Shown piece by piece: positions 1-9,255 of a stretch of DNA of 64,000 nt. The notes beneath the pieces are model-generated. The model was not told the DNA's origin, did not search any database, and saw nothing but the letters and a program-made list of their open reading frames with translations. The translations under genes and the position numbers were made by a program. The DNA comes from Diploptera punctata (Eukaryota; Arthropoda; Insecta; Blattodea; Blaberidae). Where the stretch lies: NCBI GenBank assembly GCA_030220185.1, contig JASPKZ010007543.1, forward strand, positions 107,001 through 171,000, read 5' to 3'. Numbering within the stretch: the stretch's first letter is position 1; the number at the start of each line of letters is the position of its first letter.

Positions 1-118
1 CCATAATCATTTTTGTCTTTCTACTCATTGATGCCAAGAAGATCAGGATAAGTAGATTCCCGGAAAATACCGGGTTATCAAATTTCAAAGACTTTTCCAA
101 CAACATAATGCTAATTCT

Positions 119-755
119 TATCATAAGTAATGCCGCGAGTGATTTCCAAATTATCGATAAATTCACGACTCAAGAAGTAAGGAGTGAATTTATGTAGACA
201 ATTTGGAAATCAAGAGTGGCATTTGTTAGGACTATTTAACGAATAAAATTAAGCTCTTTACAAAAAAATAATTATTTTAATAGAGTTACCGGTGTTTTAA
301 AATATTTATAAAGTTAACGTGAACGGCGATGTTTGAAAAAAAAATTAGAAATGTGAGGTTATGTATATTCACTGCAACTCGATCATATTATTTATTGCCA
401 AATAGGATCTCAATATTGTAAGAATGCACTCTAGTAGAGAAATAATGAAACACATCAAACTATTATAATCAACATTATAGGTGTATCATTTATATTTTGA
501 ATAAACAACTCAGTAAAATCACTGAATCTATTCATTATTTGCTATATTCAATGTATTTGTTGGAGAAAAATAATGGTCTAACCTGTTCAGAATATTAAAA
601 AAGGAGGAGATTTTTTATCACAAAAGCAGGAGCTGATAAAGAGAAATCCATAAAGAGCGAGGTGAAACACGACTGTCATTGGTATAAAATGGAATCCATT
701 GAAACGTGATTGGTCATTGACTACCATTTGCGACATGAGTTAAATAGTCAAATTA
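119..755 (+). repeat. R640 dispersed repeat, copy 1
   Basis: First of three near-full copies of a non-coding repeat of about 640 bp; the others are at 8455-10317 (interrupted) and 18437-19065, with a fragment at 59915-60068. It opens with an imperfect inverted repeat: AATGCC-CGAGTGATTTCC pairs with GGAAATCAAGAGTGGCATT, enclosing a second hairpin (GATAAATTCACGACTC / GAGTGAATTTAT). Shared landmarks follow: a TATTTATTGCCAAATAG block, a CAACTCAGTAAAATCA block and a 3' block ending near AGTTAAATAGTC. No ORF is present. The hairpin suggests a non-autonomous DNA element, but I could not define terminal inverted repeats or target duplications. Confidence 0.7.
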
Positions 756-1479
756 AGTATCACACTCTTTATACATAACCTGTTTAAATAATTTTGTCCA
801 TGTGAACAACATGTGTGTGTGTGTGGTCCGTTCTAGCTTTACGAGCCTCAATTTTTTATATAATAAAAAAATAAATTTGGCATATAGTAATTAATTGAAA
901 AAGGTAAGGTCGAGTTCTTTAACAGCGAAATGGGACCATTAGATTGCTTTCTCACACCGGAAAAATCGGTGACCGGATGCAATTTAAACAAATGAGTGCT
1001 TTCACAAATATCTCCGACCGGCAAATTTACCGACCCGGCAGCGGACACTGTCAAATGCAGTCAGTGTTGAATTGGACAATTCGGATGCCGGAGACGTGTT
1101 CATGGTTTATTTAGACCTCAGTATTACAGTTCTCATCACGATCGGCATTTCATTAGCTTCCTGTATTCCTGTCATTGCGAAAATGAGTAAATTGTTCAAG
1201 TACTTGTGGAAAGTAAATCCTGCATATTGGATAGAACAGCTGGTAGTTCTTCTCCTTGTAATTATTCATAATTTGTAGGATTTTCATTCTGTTTATATCC
1301 CAAATCACTCCTTGGAGGAAGACGTATTGGATGTGCATCCACTGTGTATCCATTTCTTGGCTGGTCTTCCTCTTGTTCTTCTATCGTCCATTGGTCTATC
1401 TTCTTTAGCTCTTTTTGCAAGTCAGTTGTCATCCATTCTTTCTTTATGACTTTTCCAATATTTTAGCACATATAAACCC
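756..1479. other. Unassigned AT-rich stretch
   Basis: No gene or repeat that I recognise. There is a short GT run near 812-824. A patch at 930-1050 is rich in CCGG-type words and resembles 1850-1935 only in style. At 1330-1440 the minus strand can be read as a short LINE-like C-terminal tail (ELKKIDQWTIEEQEEDQ), too short and isolated to call firmly. Confidence 0.4.
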
Positions 1480-1615
1480 CGAATAAGAACCCGCCATTAT
1501 AAACCAAAAGGTAGAAGATTGTTGGAAAGACCATTGAAGAGATGGAAGGACCAATTCGACCTACAATGAGATCAGAACAGGCCATTGGGCTTAATCCTTG
1601 TTGTTGATGATGATG
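1480..1615 (+). pseudogene. LINE reverse transcriptase 3' end, 5'-truncated relic
   Basis: The plus strand reads roughly YKPKGRRLLERPLKRW then DQNRPLGLILV and a GAT-repeat tail. This is the GRR..GRP.KRW signature at the extreme C-terminus of many insect LINE ORFs, here with an E in place of G and an in-frame stop. It is the dead 3' end of a non-LTR retrotransposon of the type also seen at 11768-12425 and 57430-57845. Nothing upstream continues the protein. Confidence 0.55.
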
Positions 1616-2091
1616 AAAACGGGCTAGCAACCCACTTCAAGGTGTATCTTACACATTGCTCGCAGTCCCAAGGATCAAGCCTCGGATCAAACTTCGTAGT
1701 TGTAAAGATAAAATAGAAAAGCAAAAGGAATGAAGTATATGTGTTTTTACAAGAAGATTTCCAATAAAATACATAAAATAACAACAGAAAATAGGTATTA
1801 AAAAGTTCTAGTAAACGACTGGAGGGAGGCATTTGATCATCACTGCCTCCAGTTTGCCGGTGTGTACGAAAAGTCCTGTGGCCGGCAACGGCAATGGCCC
1901 GTCGCCGGCTCAAGTTTTGCCGGTGTGTATGCAAGCGCCTTTAGGTGTAGTTCACCTGAAACAAAAAAATGACTCTAGCAGTCATCATTTTCGATGTTTC
2001 GAAAAGAAAGTCAGCATATGTTATTAGCATAAACCTTGGAAGTTATTTTCAAAGAATCAGCTAAATTAGACCAATATTTATGACAGTTAAT
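1616..2091. other. Unassigned stretch with a CCGG-rich patch
   Basis: No supported gene. At 1850-1935 the sequence is unusually GC-rich, with the phrase TTTGCCGGTGTGTA(C/T)G occurring twice about 70 bp apart, followed by a GACTCTAGCA phrase. That phrase recurs near 2745 and, as a variant, near 6368. This may be part of an unnamed repeat. Confidence 0.3.
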
Positions 2092-2725
2092 ATCATCATC
2101 ATTTTAGTCCAATCACAAATTTAGGCCATTTGTTGACCTGTTTCGGCCTCAAGAGAAACACCATCCAAAAGTCTTTTGAGTGGACGAACTGGTCTTCTTC
2201 TTCCTGCAGGTCGATAGCTTTATATCTGCTTGGGTATTCTGTTATCTTCCATTCGATGAACATGTTTTATCCATCTTGACTTATAATCAGAAATTTTGTT
2301 TTCTAAAGGTTCCATGTGTAATTCTTCTAAGATGTCTTCATTTTTTTGTGAACTAGTAGTGCGTATCCTGTAGTCCTCCGAAAGTATCTCATTTCAGCAG
2401 ATCTAAGTCTCTGTATATCCTTCTGTTTCAACGTCCATACTTCGCTACCATACAAAAGAGTTGGAAGAGCCAGTGTTTTATACACTTCTAGTCTTGAATG
2501 TTATTGGACCAATTGTGGCTTGAAGACAGAATTTATAAACACTAAAATCCTTAACAGAATTTATGTTTTTTGCATTTACATCCTTTTCTTCTTCATATGA
2601 GAATTGCATCCTAGACATGTAAAATTATTCACTTGTTCCAAAATTTTATTCTCAAGTACAAATTTACTTCTGATAGGATCTACACCTTGAAATGTCATAA
2701 TTTTTGTTTTCGGTGTAGATAATCT
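2092..2725 (-). pseudogene. LINE reverse transcriptase C-terminal relic (family E)
   Basis: Minus-strand relic of a non-LTR retrotransposon ORF. The 3' end is marked by an ATC-rich (GAT on minus) tail at 2092-2103, then sequence decoding to GRRRPVRPLKRL-like residues and further upstream a region resembling YGSEVWTLKQKDIQRL. Several frames are needed, so it is decayed. The same 3' end occurs at 20805-21075, and a 57-bp version lies at 32696-32752. The 5' side stops near 2725 without reaching the catalytic YADD. Confidence 0.6.
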
Positions 2726-2799
2726 GAAACAAAAAATTGAAAATTGACTCTAGCAACAATGTATACTTCGTCGTGATGTATACCATACACTTCCAAACG

Positions 2800-2945
2800 T
2801 CAAGCTTCAATTCTGTCCTCGAGGGAAGAGAACTTTGGGACGTCCTAGAAAAACATGGACCCAGAATACTTCTCTGAAACCGTAACAGGCTGTTGGACTT
2901 AAAAATGTTTGGAAAATAATAATGATGGTGATGATGATCAAAGAT
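2800..2945 (+). pseudogene. LINE 3' end fragment
   Basis: The plus strand reads PRGKRTLGRPRKTW then QAVGLKNVWK, ending in ATGATGGTGATGATGAT. This is the C-terminal GRPRKTW motif and GAT-type tail of a LINE, 5'-truncated to about 145 bp. A stop interrupts it after the motif. Confidence 0.5.
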
Positions 2946-4096
2946 AAAATCATTATTCGATCAACGAAAATGCAATCCACATCTGCTTTGTTTACCTTGC
3001 AACTGCAACTTAGGCCGAGTGTCATGAACCGAACTTTCCGCGAAGAGCGACTCTTAGCCCGCCTCTCCGTGGTTAACCCTTAAATTCGCAATGTTTCCTG
3101 TAGGATACATCATTTTTTTAACTTATCTAAATTTTTAATAAAACAGAAGAAAGCTAACAATGAGAAATTACTGAAATGTGTGTCGAATTATACAGTAAGC
3201 CTAATAACAGTTATGCACGATTTCGTTTTCAGGGCGGTCCGCCACATTAAATAACTTATACTAGAAATTCTTGTTTTGACAATTTAAGATTAATTATGTG
3301 GGTCATGCATAACCTACTCTAACTGGCTCACTCTATTCAACATCATGTGCTAACAAGATATTTATTTAAAAATCCGAGAACAAATAAAAGTTCAGAGCCT
3401 CAGCATGCGGAAGACGAAGATGGCCTACAGAGATTGGTTCCTGAATATCGGCCATAGTTCGGAAGAGGTATAGAGTATCTAGCGTGTCCCTTATTGTCAT
3501 TTTTAACCTGGCAAGTATATGTTTCATTGCTTCTAAAAAAAAGTTCTTAACGAAGTTGAAGAACGGCTGTTTGAAAATCTCAGAGATTTTCCCTGACAAA
3601 ACTTCCATTCCCTTGGTAAACTTTTCTGTTAAATTAACGAGGAAGTTCGGAATATTTTTAATATAACCTCAACATGAGTATGGCTTGTTAGGGCGTGTAT
3701 GTAAGAAGGGAAATGAGATAAAGATTAAGGGGGTTGAATAAAGGGAGGCCACCCCTCCCCATGTTTTTCTTAGAGAAGCCGTAAAATGAAATTGTGTGCA
3801 GGGTAGGGGGTCGAATGTCGCGACTCTGTTCTGATTTTAATGTATAAACTTCTCGTCTGTATTTACTTCCTTCAAATCTGTTGCATTATGTAAATCACTT
3901 TGAAAGAAGTTTCTGCGTGGGGAAATTAATTTGCAACAACCCCAACCAAAATTACCACTAACTCTTGCTTATCTCCGGTACAACAACAAAAAATGAGTTG
4001 TTACCCGCACCACCAAATCAGATGTCACATAAAATTTCCCTCTTACATTCACTTGTAAGAACTAAATTTACCTAATTATATATATTTATATATATC
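2946..4096. other. Unassigned intergenic stretch
   Basis: About 1.1 kb in which I see no gene, no RNA gene and no repeat shared with the rest of the window. Short open frames at 3366-3666 overlap each other on opposite strands and show no recognisable motif. Confidence 0.4.
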
Positions 4097-4860
4097 CAGG
4101 AGGTTTTAGGTCTTCCTCTGCTTCGTGTTCCCTCAGGTTTCCATTCCAAAACACATTTTGGTAGCCGATCCTCTTCCATTCGCTGGATATGTCCATACCA
4201 TATTAATTGCTGAGTTTTAATATAGAATAATCTAAAATAGTGTCTTCAATCTTCATTTTATCCCTTATAACTGAGTTTATAATTTTTCTCTTCTTGAAAC
4301 TCTTGCTGCCCTTCGTATAAAATCCAATTCAGTTGCCAAAATATACTTATTTGTTTTTGTTGTTAATGGCCAAATTTCTGCTCCATAAGTAATGATATGT
4401 TTGACAATTGTATGATATATTAGTTTTATTTTTATTATTTATATTTCCCACAATATTTCATTGAGGCAAACAATTTGAAATTTTATTTTATTATTTCTAT
4501 TTCTTATTTCCTTTTCATAACTTTCATTTTTATTTATTTTAATCCCTAAATATGTGATTTCACTACAAGATTTTAGTGTTTCTCCAATCTCCAAAATTAA
4601 TTTTTTTTTCTGGTTCACGAATTGATAAATATTTTGTTTCCTTCATGTTCAAAATTAATCCTATTTTATCATATTCTTCTATTAATTTTCTAGTCATATA
4701 TTCAAAATTTTCATAATCTTGTGCAATTAACAATTGATCATCTGCAAAATGTAAGTTGCATAAAGTTTTGTTGTTTGAAATAGAATTCCCATGCTTGAAC
4801 ATTTTCTCCTCCAATTCTTTAATATTTCATGTACATATATTTTAAACGGAGTCGCTGATA
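4097..4860 (-). pseudogene. LINE reverse transcriptase relic with FADD catalytic box
   Basis: Minus-strand non-LTR reverse transcriptase remnant. An open stretch at 4563-4814 contains LHFADDQLLIAQD, the variant of the YADD active-site box used in this LINE group, followed by NMKETKYLSI, the usual N-x-x-KTK-like segment after it. Downstream to 4097 the frame is broken, but connection-domain wording (…YG.EIWPLTTK…) and a GRP-like tail remain. Fingers and palm upstream of FADD are missing. Closest in wording to the relic at 13179-14525. Confidence 0.65.
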
Positions 4861-4885
4861 GACATCAACCTTGATGTAGACATTC

Positions 4886-4886
4886 A

Positions 4887-4920
<34 letters not shown>
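4886..4920. repeat. TA then TG dinucleotide microsatellite
   Basis: An (AT)n run changes directly to a (GT)n run immediately before a SINE fragment. Confidence 0.9.
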
Positions 4921-5365
4921 CTTTTCGTGGTTTTTCCTCTCCTTTAAGACACCTGTCAGGAACGATACTAGTAAAATTCATGGTGATTTTCCGTTGAGGT
5001 ATTAGTTCACAGTAATATAATGTACGGTTAAAAACTATAATATAGTTACCTTGTAGGTCCGTCTCCTCAACTTAAGTTCTTTCAAAACTCTTTAGGCCTT
5101 TCGGGACTAGTCCCATCATCAGCAGAATGCATTAGGTCCGTTCTTGTTGACCCTTGTTGAAGCACTGACTTGGTTGTGAGAATTTTGTACAGAGGATTGT
5201 GTGGATTAGGGCCTACAGAGTTTTAAAAGAACTTAAGTTGAGGAGACGGACCTACAAGGTAACTATATTATAGTTTTTAACCGTACATTATATTATATTA
5301 CCTGTCAGGAAACTTTTAAGACCCAAACGGTCCCGGAACATCATATAGTCATCATTATCATATTG
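4921..5365 (+). mobile_element. SINE-1 fragment split by a Penelope-like insertion
   Basis: The sequences at 4921-4962 and 5300-5365 join to match the middle of the tRNA-derived SINE-1 family: the GTTTTTCCTC.CCT.TAAGAC segment, then CTTTTAAGACCCAAACGGTCCC and an ATCATCATTATCAT run. The two halves are separated by 4963-5299. Its 12-base boundary word ACCTGTCAGGAA is present on both sides (4951-4962 and 5300-5311), as expected of a target-site duplication. The tRNA-like 5' head of the SINE is absent. Confidence 0.7.
4963..5299 (-). mobile_element. Penelope-like foldback (two inverted pseudo-LTR pieces) with hammerhead-like core
   Basis: A 337-bp insertion with a perfect 12-bp target-site duplication. 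Its two ends are inverted copies of one sequence: the left arm from about 5012 (TGTACGGTTAAAAACTATAAT…) to 5093, the right arm from about 5210 to 5290. The middle matches the 3' end of the Penelope-like element at 16466-17099. On the minus strand 5099-5122 reads CTGATGA, then a GGGAC-TA-GTCCC stem-loop, then GAAA, the conserved hammerhead ribozyme core arrangement. Such ribozymes and inverted pseudo-LTRs are established features of Penelope-like elements; activity here is inferred. Confidence 0.75.
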
Positions 5366-5664
5366 GCCTTGTTTTGCGAGAATTTGAGCTCAGAATAACC
5401 TAAAATTAGCATATTTGCAATGTAAAACATGTATTAGTTATTACTCAGACAGAATAGTCAACTTATCACTAAAACCCGCTAACAAATAAGTGAACGCTAA
5501 ACTAATCTGGTGTGTATTAACTCGCCCATTTTCTCACTTTAACTTAACCCAAACTTACCCAAATTATCCCTAACGTGCTCATCTAATTACTAACTAGACC
5601 AATATCTCACCCTAACGTGCCCACTAATGTAGGTGGACTCCTGGGATAGAATCGCCTTATTCGT
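5366..5664. other. Unassigned stretch
   Basis: AT-rich sequence with loosely repeated CTAACTTACCCA/CTCACCCTAACGTG phrases around 5520-5620. No gene seen. Confidence 0.35.
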
Positions 5665-6338
5665 GGGCTGTAACAAAAATAGTGGCAACACTGCTGTAGA
5701 AGTGAAACCAGACGGAGTTATTTGTTGTAACTTCTGTCACATGTTAATATATGTCTGACCTATCTTACAGTAAATGGACCGTCCGTACGTTTCAAAGGTC
5801 ATGTGCTTTGGAGAGAGAAAGTTAGTCTTCTCTGATTTGCCTCTCTAAGCTGTTGCGTTTCGCCATGTTCACAAAGCAGGAACAGCGTTGTGGGTTGAAA
5901 ATTCAATGTGCCATGGCCATACAGAAAGACAGTGTCATGAAGGTCTTGTGGAAGCATAAGGGGGAGCGGCATTGCCATATAGGACTGCTCGGACGCACAC
6001 GGCACACTCTGTAGCTGATTTGTACCATCGCTGGAGATGCGAAGTGCTTTTCTATCTACCATATTCACTGGATTTAAGCACCTGTGATTATGATTTGGTC
6101 CCTAAGATGAAAGAACCATTTCGTGACATTCGATTCCAGAGTGTTCCCGAGATTCTGCGGGCATTAAGGGGGTCAGTCAGAAACATCAACAGAACAGGAG
6201 CTGCTACAGGGATACTACGACATCCACATCACTATAGACAATGCTGGGTACTACAATGAAGGATTGTGGAAGTTTCACAGGTCTGTCACTTGTATATTAG
6301 TAATAAATAAATAGTTGCCACTATTAAAGTTACAACCC
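5665..6338 (+). mobile_element. Internally deleted mariner element
   Basis: Inverted terminal sequences at 5665-5689 and 6314-6338 match when one is reversed: GGxTGTAACxxxAATAGTGGCAAC. Between them lie two joined pieces of a mariner transposase. About 670 bp in all, against roughly 1.3 kb for a complete mariner, so half is missing. I did not see clean flanking TA dinucleotides at these ends, so the exact boundary may be a few bases off. Confidence 0.7.
5872..6299 (+). pseudogene. Mariner transposase pseudogene, central deletion
   Basis: The N-terminal piece reads FTKQEQRCGLKIQ and, after a frame change, GLVEA.GGAALPYRTA, which is the helix-turn-helix region of a mariner transposase. It runs straight into RTHTAHSVADLYHRW, the part following the second catalytic Asp. 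Then comes PYSLDLSTCDYDLVPKMKE, the strongly conserved catalytic block whose final Asp (CDYD) is retained. A last frame change gives DNAGYYNEGLWKFH, matching the mariner C-terminus. The linker and the first two catalytic Asp residues are deleted, so no active enzyme can be made. It would have acted as a cut-and-paste DNA transposase at TA sites. Confidence 0.8.
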
Positions 6339-7020
6339 AAGCAAGTGAATAAAAATGTTGACAATTGGCTCTAGCGGGAACATATATTATCTTATCATAT
6401 TGGCCAACATGACAATATAATTGTTGTCCGATCCAACAATCACTAGTGGCACAGTTGAATAGAATAACCTTAACTTTTGTTAAAAACAAAGGAAACCATA
6501 AAAGGAAATAAGTAAACAAGCACTAGAAAAAAATTATTTAAAAAGTTGTACGCAGTATGTTCGATCTAAAACAGGAGGGTATTATAGATGACGTCACAGA
6601 CGTCATGTGCAAAACAAGAGGGTTATTAGAGAAATGTTTGTAAATTGAAGAGTTTTTTCCTGGAAAGGTGCCTTGACGCTGTAGGCATAATTTTGCTGAC
6701 TAATTGGTATTTATGACGTTTGGCAGACTTTCATTGACACAGCGTGTTTGACACAAAGGGAAGAGCGTGCCAAGCGCCATAAAGATTGATTAAATTCTGA
6801 CACCATTCACAGAGACACACAGTTCGTATGGCAATTTCTCACGAATGAAATTGGTTTCCGGAATCCTGCAGGATATAATTACTGGGATTAGGAAAATCGG
6901 TAAACATCTGTTTTGACATTAAATTTATGCATTTCATGTTACATCATATACTCGCAGCATACATAAAATACACGTAAATACATGAAAATCTAAAAATCAT
7001 ATCGAGCAAAATATAATGCA
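6339..7020. other. Unassigned stretch with paired CRE-like sites
   Basis: No gene seen. Near 6588-6606 the palindrome TGACGTCA is followed nine bases later by GACGTCATG, two cAMP-response-element-like sites. This may be chance in AT-rich DNA. No start codon, splice site or ORF nearby supports a promoter. Confidence 0.3.
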
Positions 7021-7023
7021 ATA

Positions 7024-7063
<40 letters not shown>
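7021..7063. repeat. AAT microsatellite
   Basis: A (TAA)n run directly upstream of a truncated RTE copy; a second run follows that copy. Confidence 0.9.
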
Positions 7064-7066
<3 letters not shown>

Positions 7067-7520
7067 TTATACTATATGGGTGCGAAACATGGACTCTTAC
7101 TTTAAGGGAGGAAAGGAGATTACAAGTATTTGAGAATAAAGTACTTAGGAAATTTTTGGACCAAAGAGAGATGAACAGACAGGTGAATGGAGAAGACTAC
7201 ATAACAATGAACTACATGGTCTTTATAGGAAGCCAGATATAATAAGAACAGTTAAGTCTTGTAGACTGCGTTGGGCATGACATGTTGCATATATGGGGAA
7301 TGAAAGACTTGCATGGAAGCTTCTTGTAGAAAAGCCAGAGGGAAAACGCCCAGTTGGTAGACCAAGAATGAGGTGGGAGAATAACATTAACTATGATTTA
7401 AGAGAAGTAGATTATACAAGGAATGATTGGAAAACATTAGCTTAGGATAGGGATGTATGGAGAGCTTATGTCCGCGCGGCCATGAACCTACGGGTTCGAT
7501 AGTGCCAGTGAGTAAGTAAG

Positions 7521-7524
<4 letters not shown>
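7064..7524 (+). pseudogene. RTE-type LINE, 5'-truncated copy
   Basis: The last ~150 codons of the RTE reverse transcriptase ORF (compare 29071-32109): it begins at YGCETWTLTLREERRL and ends MNLRVR-stop, followed by GTGCCAGTGAGTAAGTAAGTAA, the element's tail. An in-frame stop (TAG after the KTLA-like segment near 7443) and a one-base loss near 7155 break the frame. It is flanked on both sides by AAT microsatellites. Confidence 0.9.
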
Positions 7525-7560
<36 letters not shown>

Positions 7561-7562
7561 AG
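7525..7562. repeat. AAT microsatellite
   Basis: An (AAT)n run with one ATACT interruption, following the RTE tail. Confidence 0.85.
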
Positions 7563-7565
7563 TAT

Positions 7566-7963
7566 TGTAAGCCCATGTTTTTCCCTTTACAGAGATTTAG
7601 GCACTCTCCCCCTACAGGGAAGAATTTGAACCATACTAATTTAGTTACACTTATTTTCGTATAGATGTCATTTTTTAATGGTCCGTGGTCAGCGTTCCGC
7701 CTCATACTGACATCTAGGAAACCAAGGTAGTACTAGGACGGGGAAATTCAGTACATTTTGCTTAGAGGCCTTTTCAGTCAGGCTTAAGGATTTTTTACGA
7801 GCCTGAAATTCTTCAGACTCGGGATCCACGGCTTAAAGTCCCTCCAGGAGGACTTGCTCCTTGGATTTTTCCGTCCTAAAAAATCAATCGACCCCGGCCG
7901 GGTTTGAACCCGCGACCCTCGGGACCAGAGGCAAGGAGCATAACCACTAGTCCACCGCGGCCG

Positions 7964-7964
<1 letters not shown>
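7566..7964 (-). mobile_element. tRNA-derived SINE-3, copy 1
   Basis: The minus-strand head (7964 downwards) has a Pol III type promoter: GTGGACTAGTGGTTATGCTC as A-box region and GCGGGTTCAAACCCGGCC as B box, in a tRNA-like fold. The body includes GGACTTTAAGCCGTGG and AGCCTGA repeats. A second copy at 61856-62182 shares head and body. The 3' boundary is uncertain. SINEs are transcribed by Pol III and copied by LINE machinery. Confidence 0.8.

Positions 7965-8024
<60 letters not shown>
7965..8024. repeat. AAT microsatellite
   Basis: About 20 uninterrupted AAT units abutting the head of SINE-3. Confidence 0.95.
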
Positions 8025-8026
<2 letters not shown>

Positions 8027-8454
8027 GCCAGAAGCAAAATATAGAGAAAATAATAGAGAAATAAACAGTTAAATGACATGTGCTACGTAATTTTGTAAGG
8101 TGCAGTTTCTTGTGTAGGAAACAAGAGTAACAAAAGAAAATGATTAGTCCATCTTGAAGTTATCCCAGTGTGTAGGATCTGTTACAAATTCTAGCACGTC
8201 CCTGGGGGATGCTAAGGTTTTCCTTTGGAAACGTCACCTCCCCTTAAAGTTGGTCTGACCACGTCGGCCATTTCCTCCTCCATCACCAAGTGTTAGAGAA
8301 ATTTTATCCGCACGGGCATCCCCCCCGGGGATTGGAACTCGCTCAATACACCCAAGTCCTCAGCTTTTATAGACGGATCAGTGCGTCTTGAAGACCCATC
8401 TGCAGTCATTCCCATTTGTATCTTCACTACGCGTGGTGTCTTCCCTTCTATTTA
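8025..8454. other. Unassigned moderately GC-rich stretch
   Basis: Richer in GC than its surroundings, with GGGGATTGGAACTCGC near 8328. On the minus strand this gives a weak B-box-like GAGTTCCAATCCCC, but I could not find a convincing A box. It could be an old SINE or another repeat; no ORF has a recognisable motif. Confidence 0.3.
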
Positions 8455-8577
8455 TCATAAATAATGCCACGAGTGATTTCCAATTTATCTAGAGAATTTG
8501 GAAATCAAGAGTGGCATTTGTTAGGATTATTTAACGAATAAAATTAAGCTGTTTACTCACAAATCATTATTTAAATA

Positions 8578-8860
8578 TCCATCCTAGGACAGGTCTTTCA
8601 CTGCAGCTTTACTAGGGAATTATAGGTGTGGTAGCTTCCCGTTGCTTTCCACACCGGTGAAGGATGATGATGATGAGGATGATTATGATGGCCAGATGAT
8701 TTCGGGGACCGTTGGGCCCTAAGCATCCTGACATTTATCGTACAGGTGAGAAAAAACAAAAATAAAACCTCACCCATGAGCTTGTCCCGACCGGGTTTCC
8801 AACCCGCGCCCGCTGCGTGACAAAGCAGCACGCTACCTCGAGACCACAGCGATGGGCTTT
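8578..8860 (-). mobile_element. tRNA-derived SINE-1 copy inserted in R640
   Basis: The minus-strand head has GTGGTCTCGAGGTAGCGTGC (A-box region) and CGCGGGTTGGAAACCCGGTC (B-box region, slightly decayed). The body matches the CAACGGTCCCCGAAATCATC segment, a GATGATGATG run, then the conserved tail GTGTGGAAAGCAACGGGAAG…TTCCCTAGTAAAGCTGCA. It interrupts R640 copy 2. Confidence 0.85.
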
Positions 8861-9255
8861 TTTAATATAGTTAATTTAAAATATGTATATATTTGATGTA
8901 AAGGGTGATGTTTAAAAACAAATGAGAAACGTTTGGTTATGTTTCGTTTGGTAATCCACTGCAACTAGATCATATTATTTATTGCCAAATAGGATTGCAA
9001 TATTGTAAGAATGCAACCTAGTAGAGAAAAAATGAAACACATCAAACTGTATATTTTTACCAACATAATAGGTTATTAATTATTTTTTTAGGAAACAACT
9101 CAGTAAATTCATTATTTAAAAACACAATTATTGTTCACATAATTATCAAATTTGTAGTTCGAAGGAATCTGTTCGTTATTTGCTATATTCAATGTATTTA
9201 TTGGAGAGTCAGTCACTGCAAAAAAAAAAATGATCTTAACTGTTCAGAATATTAA

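Noticed and set aside
3366..3666. Two overlapping open frames on opposite strands
   Set aside because: Short, motif-free and mutually antisense; not supported as genes.
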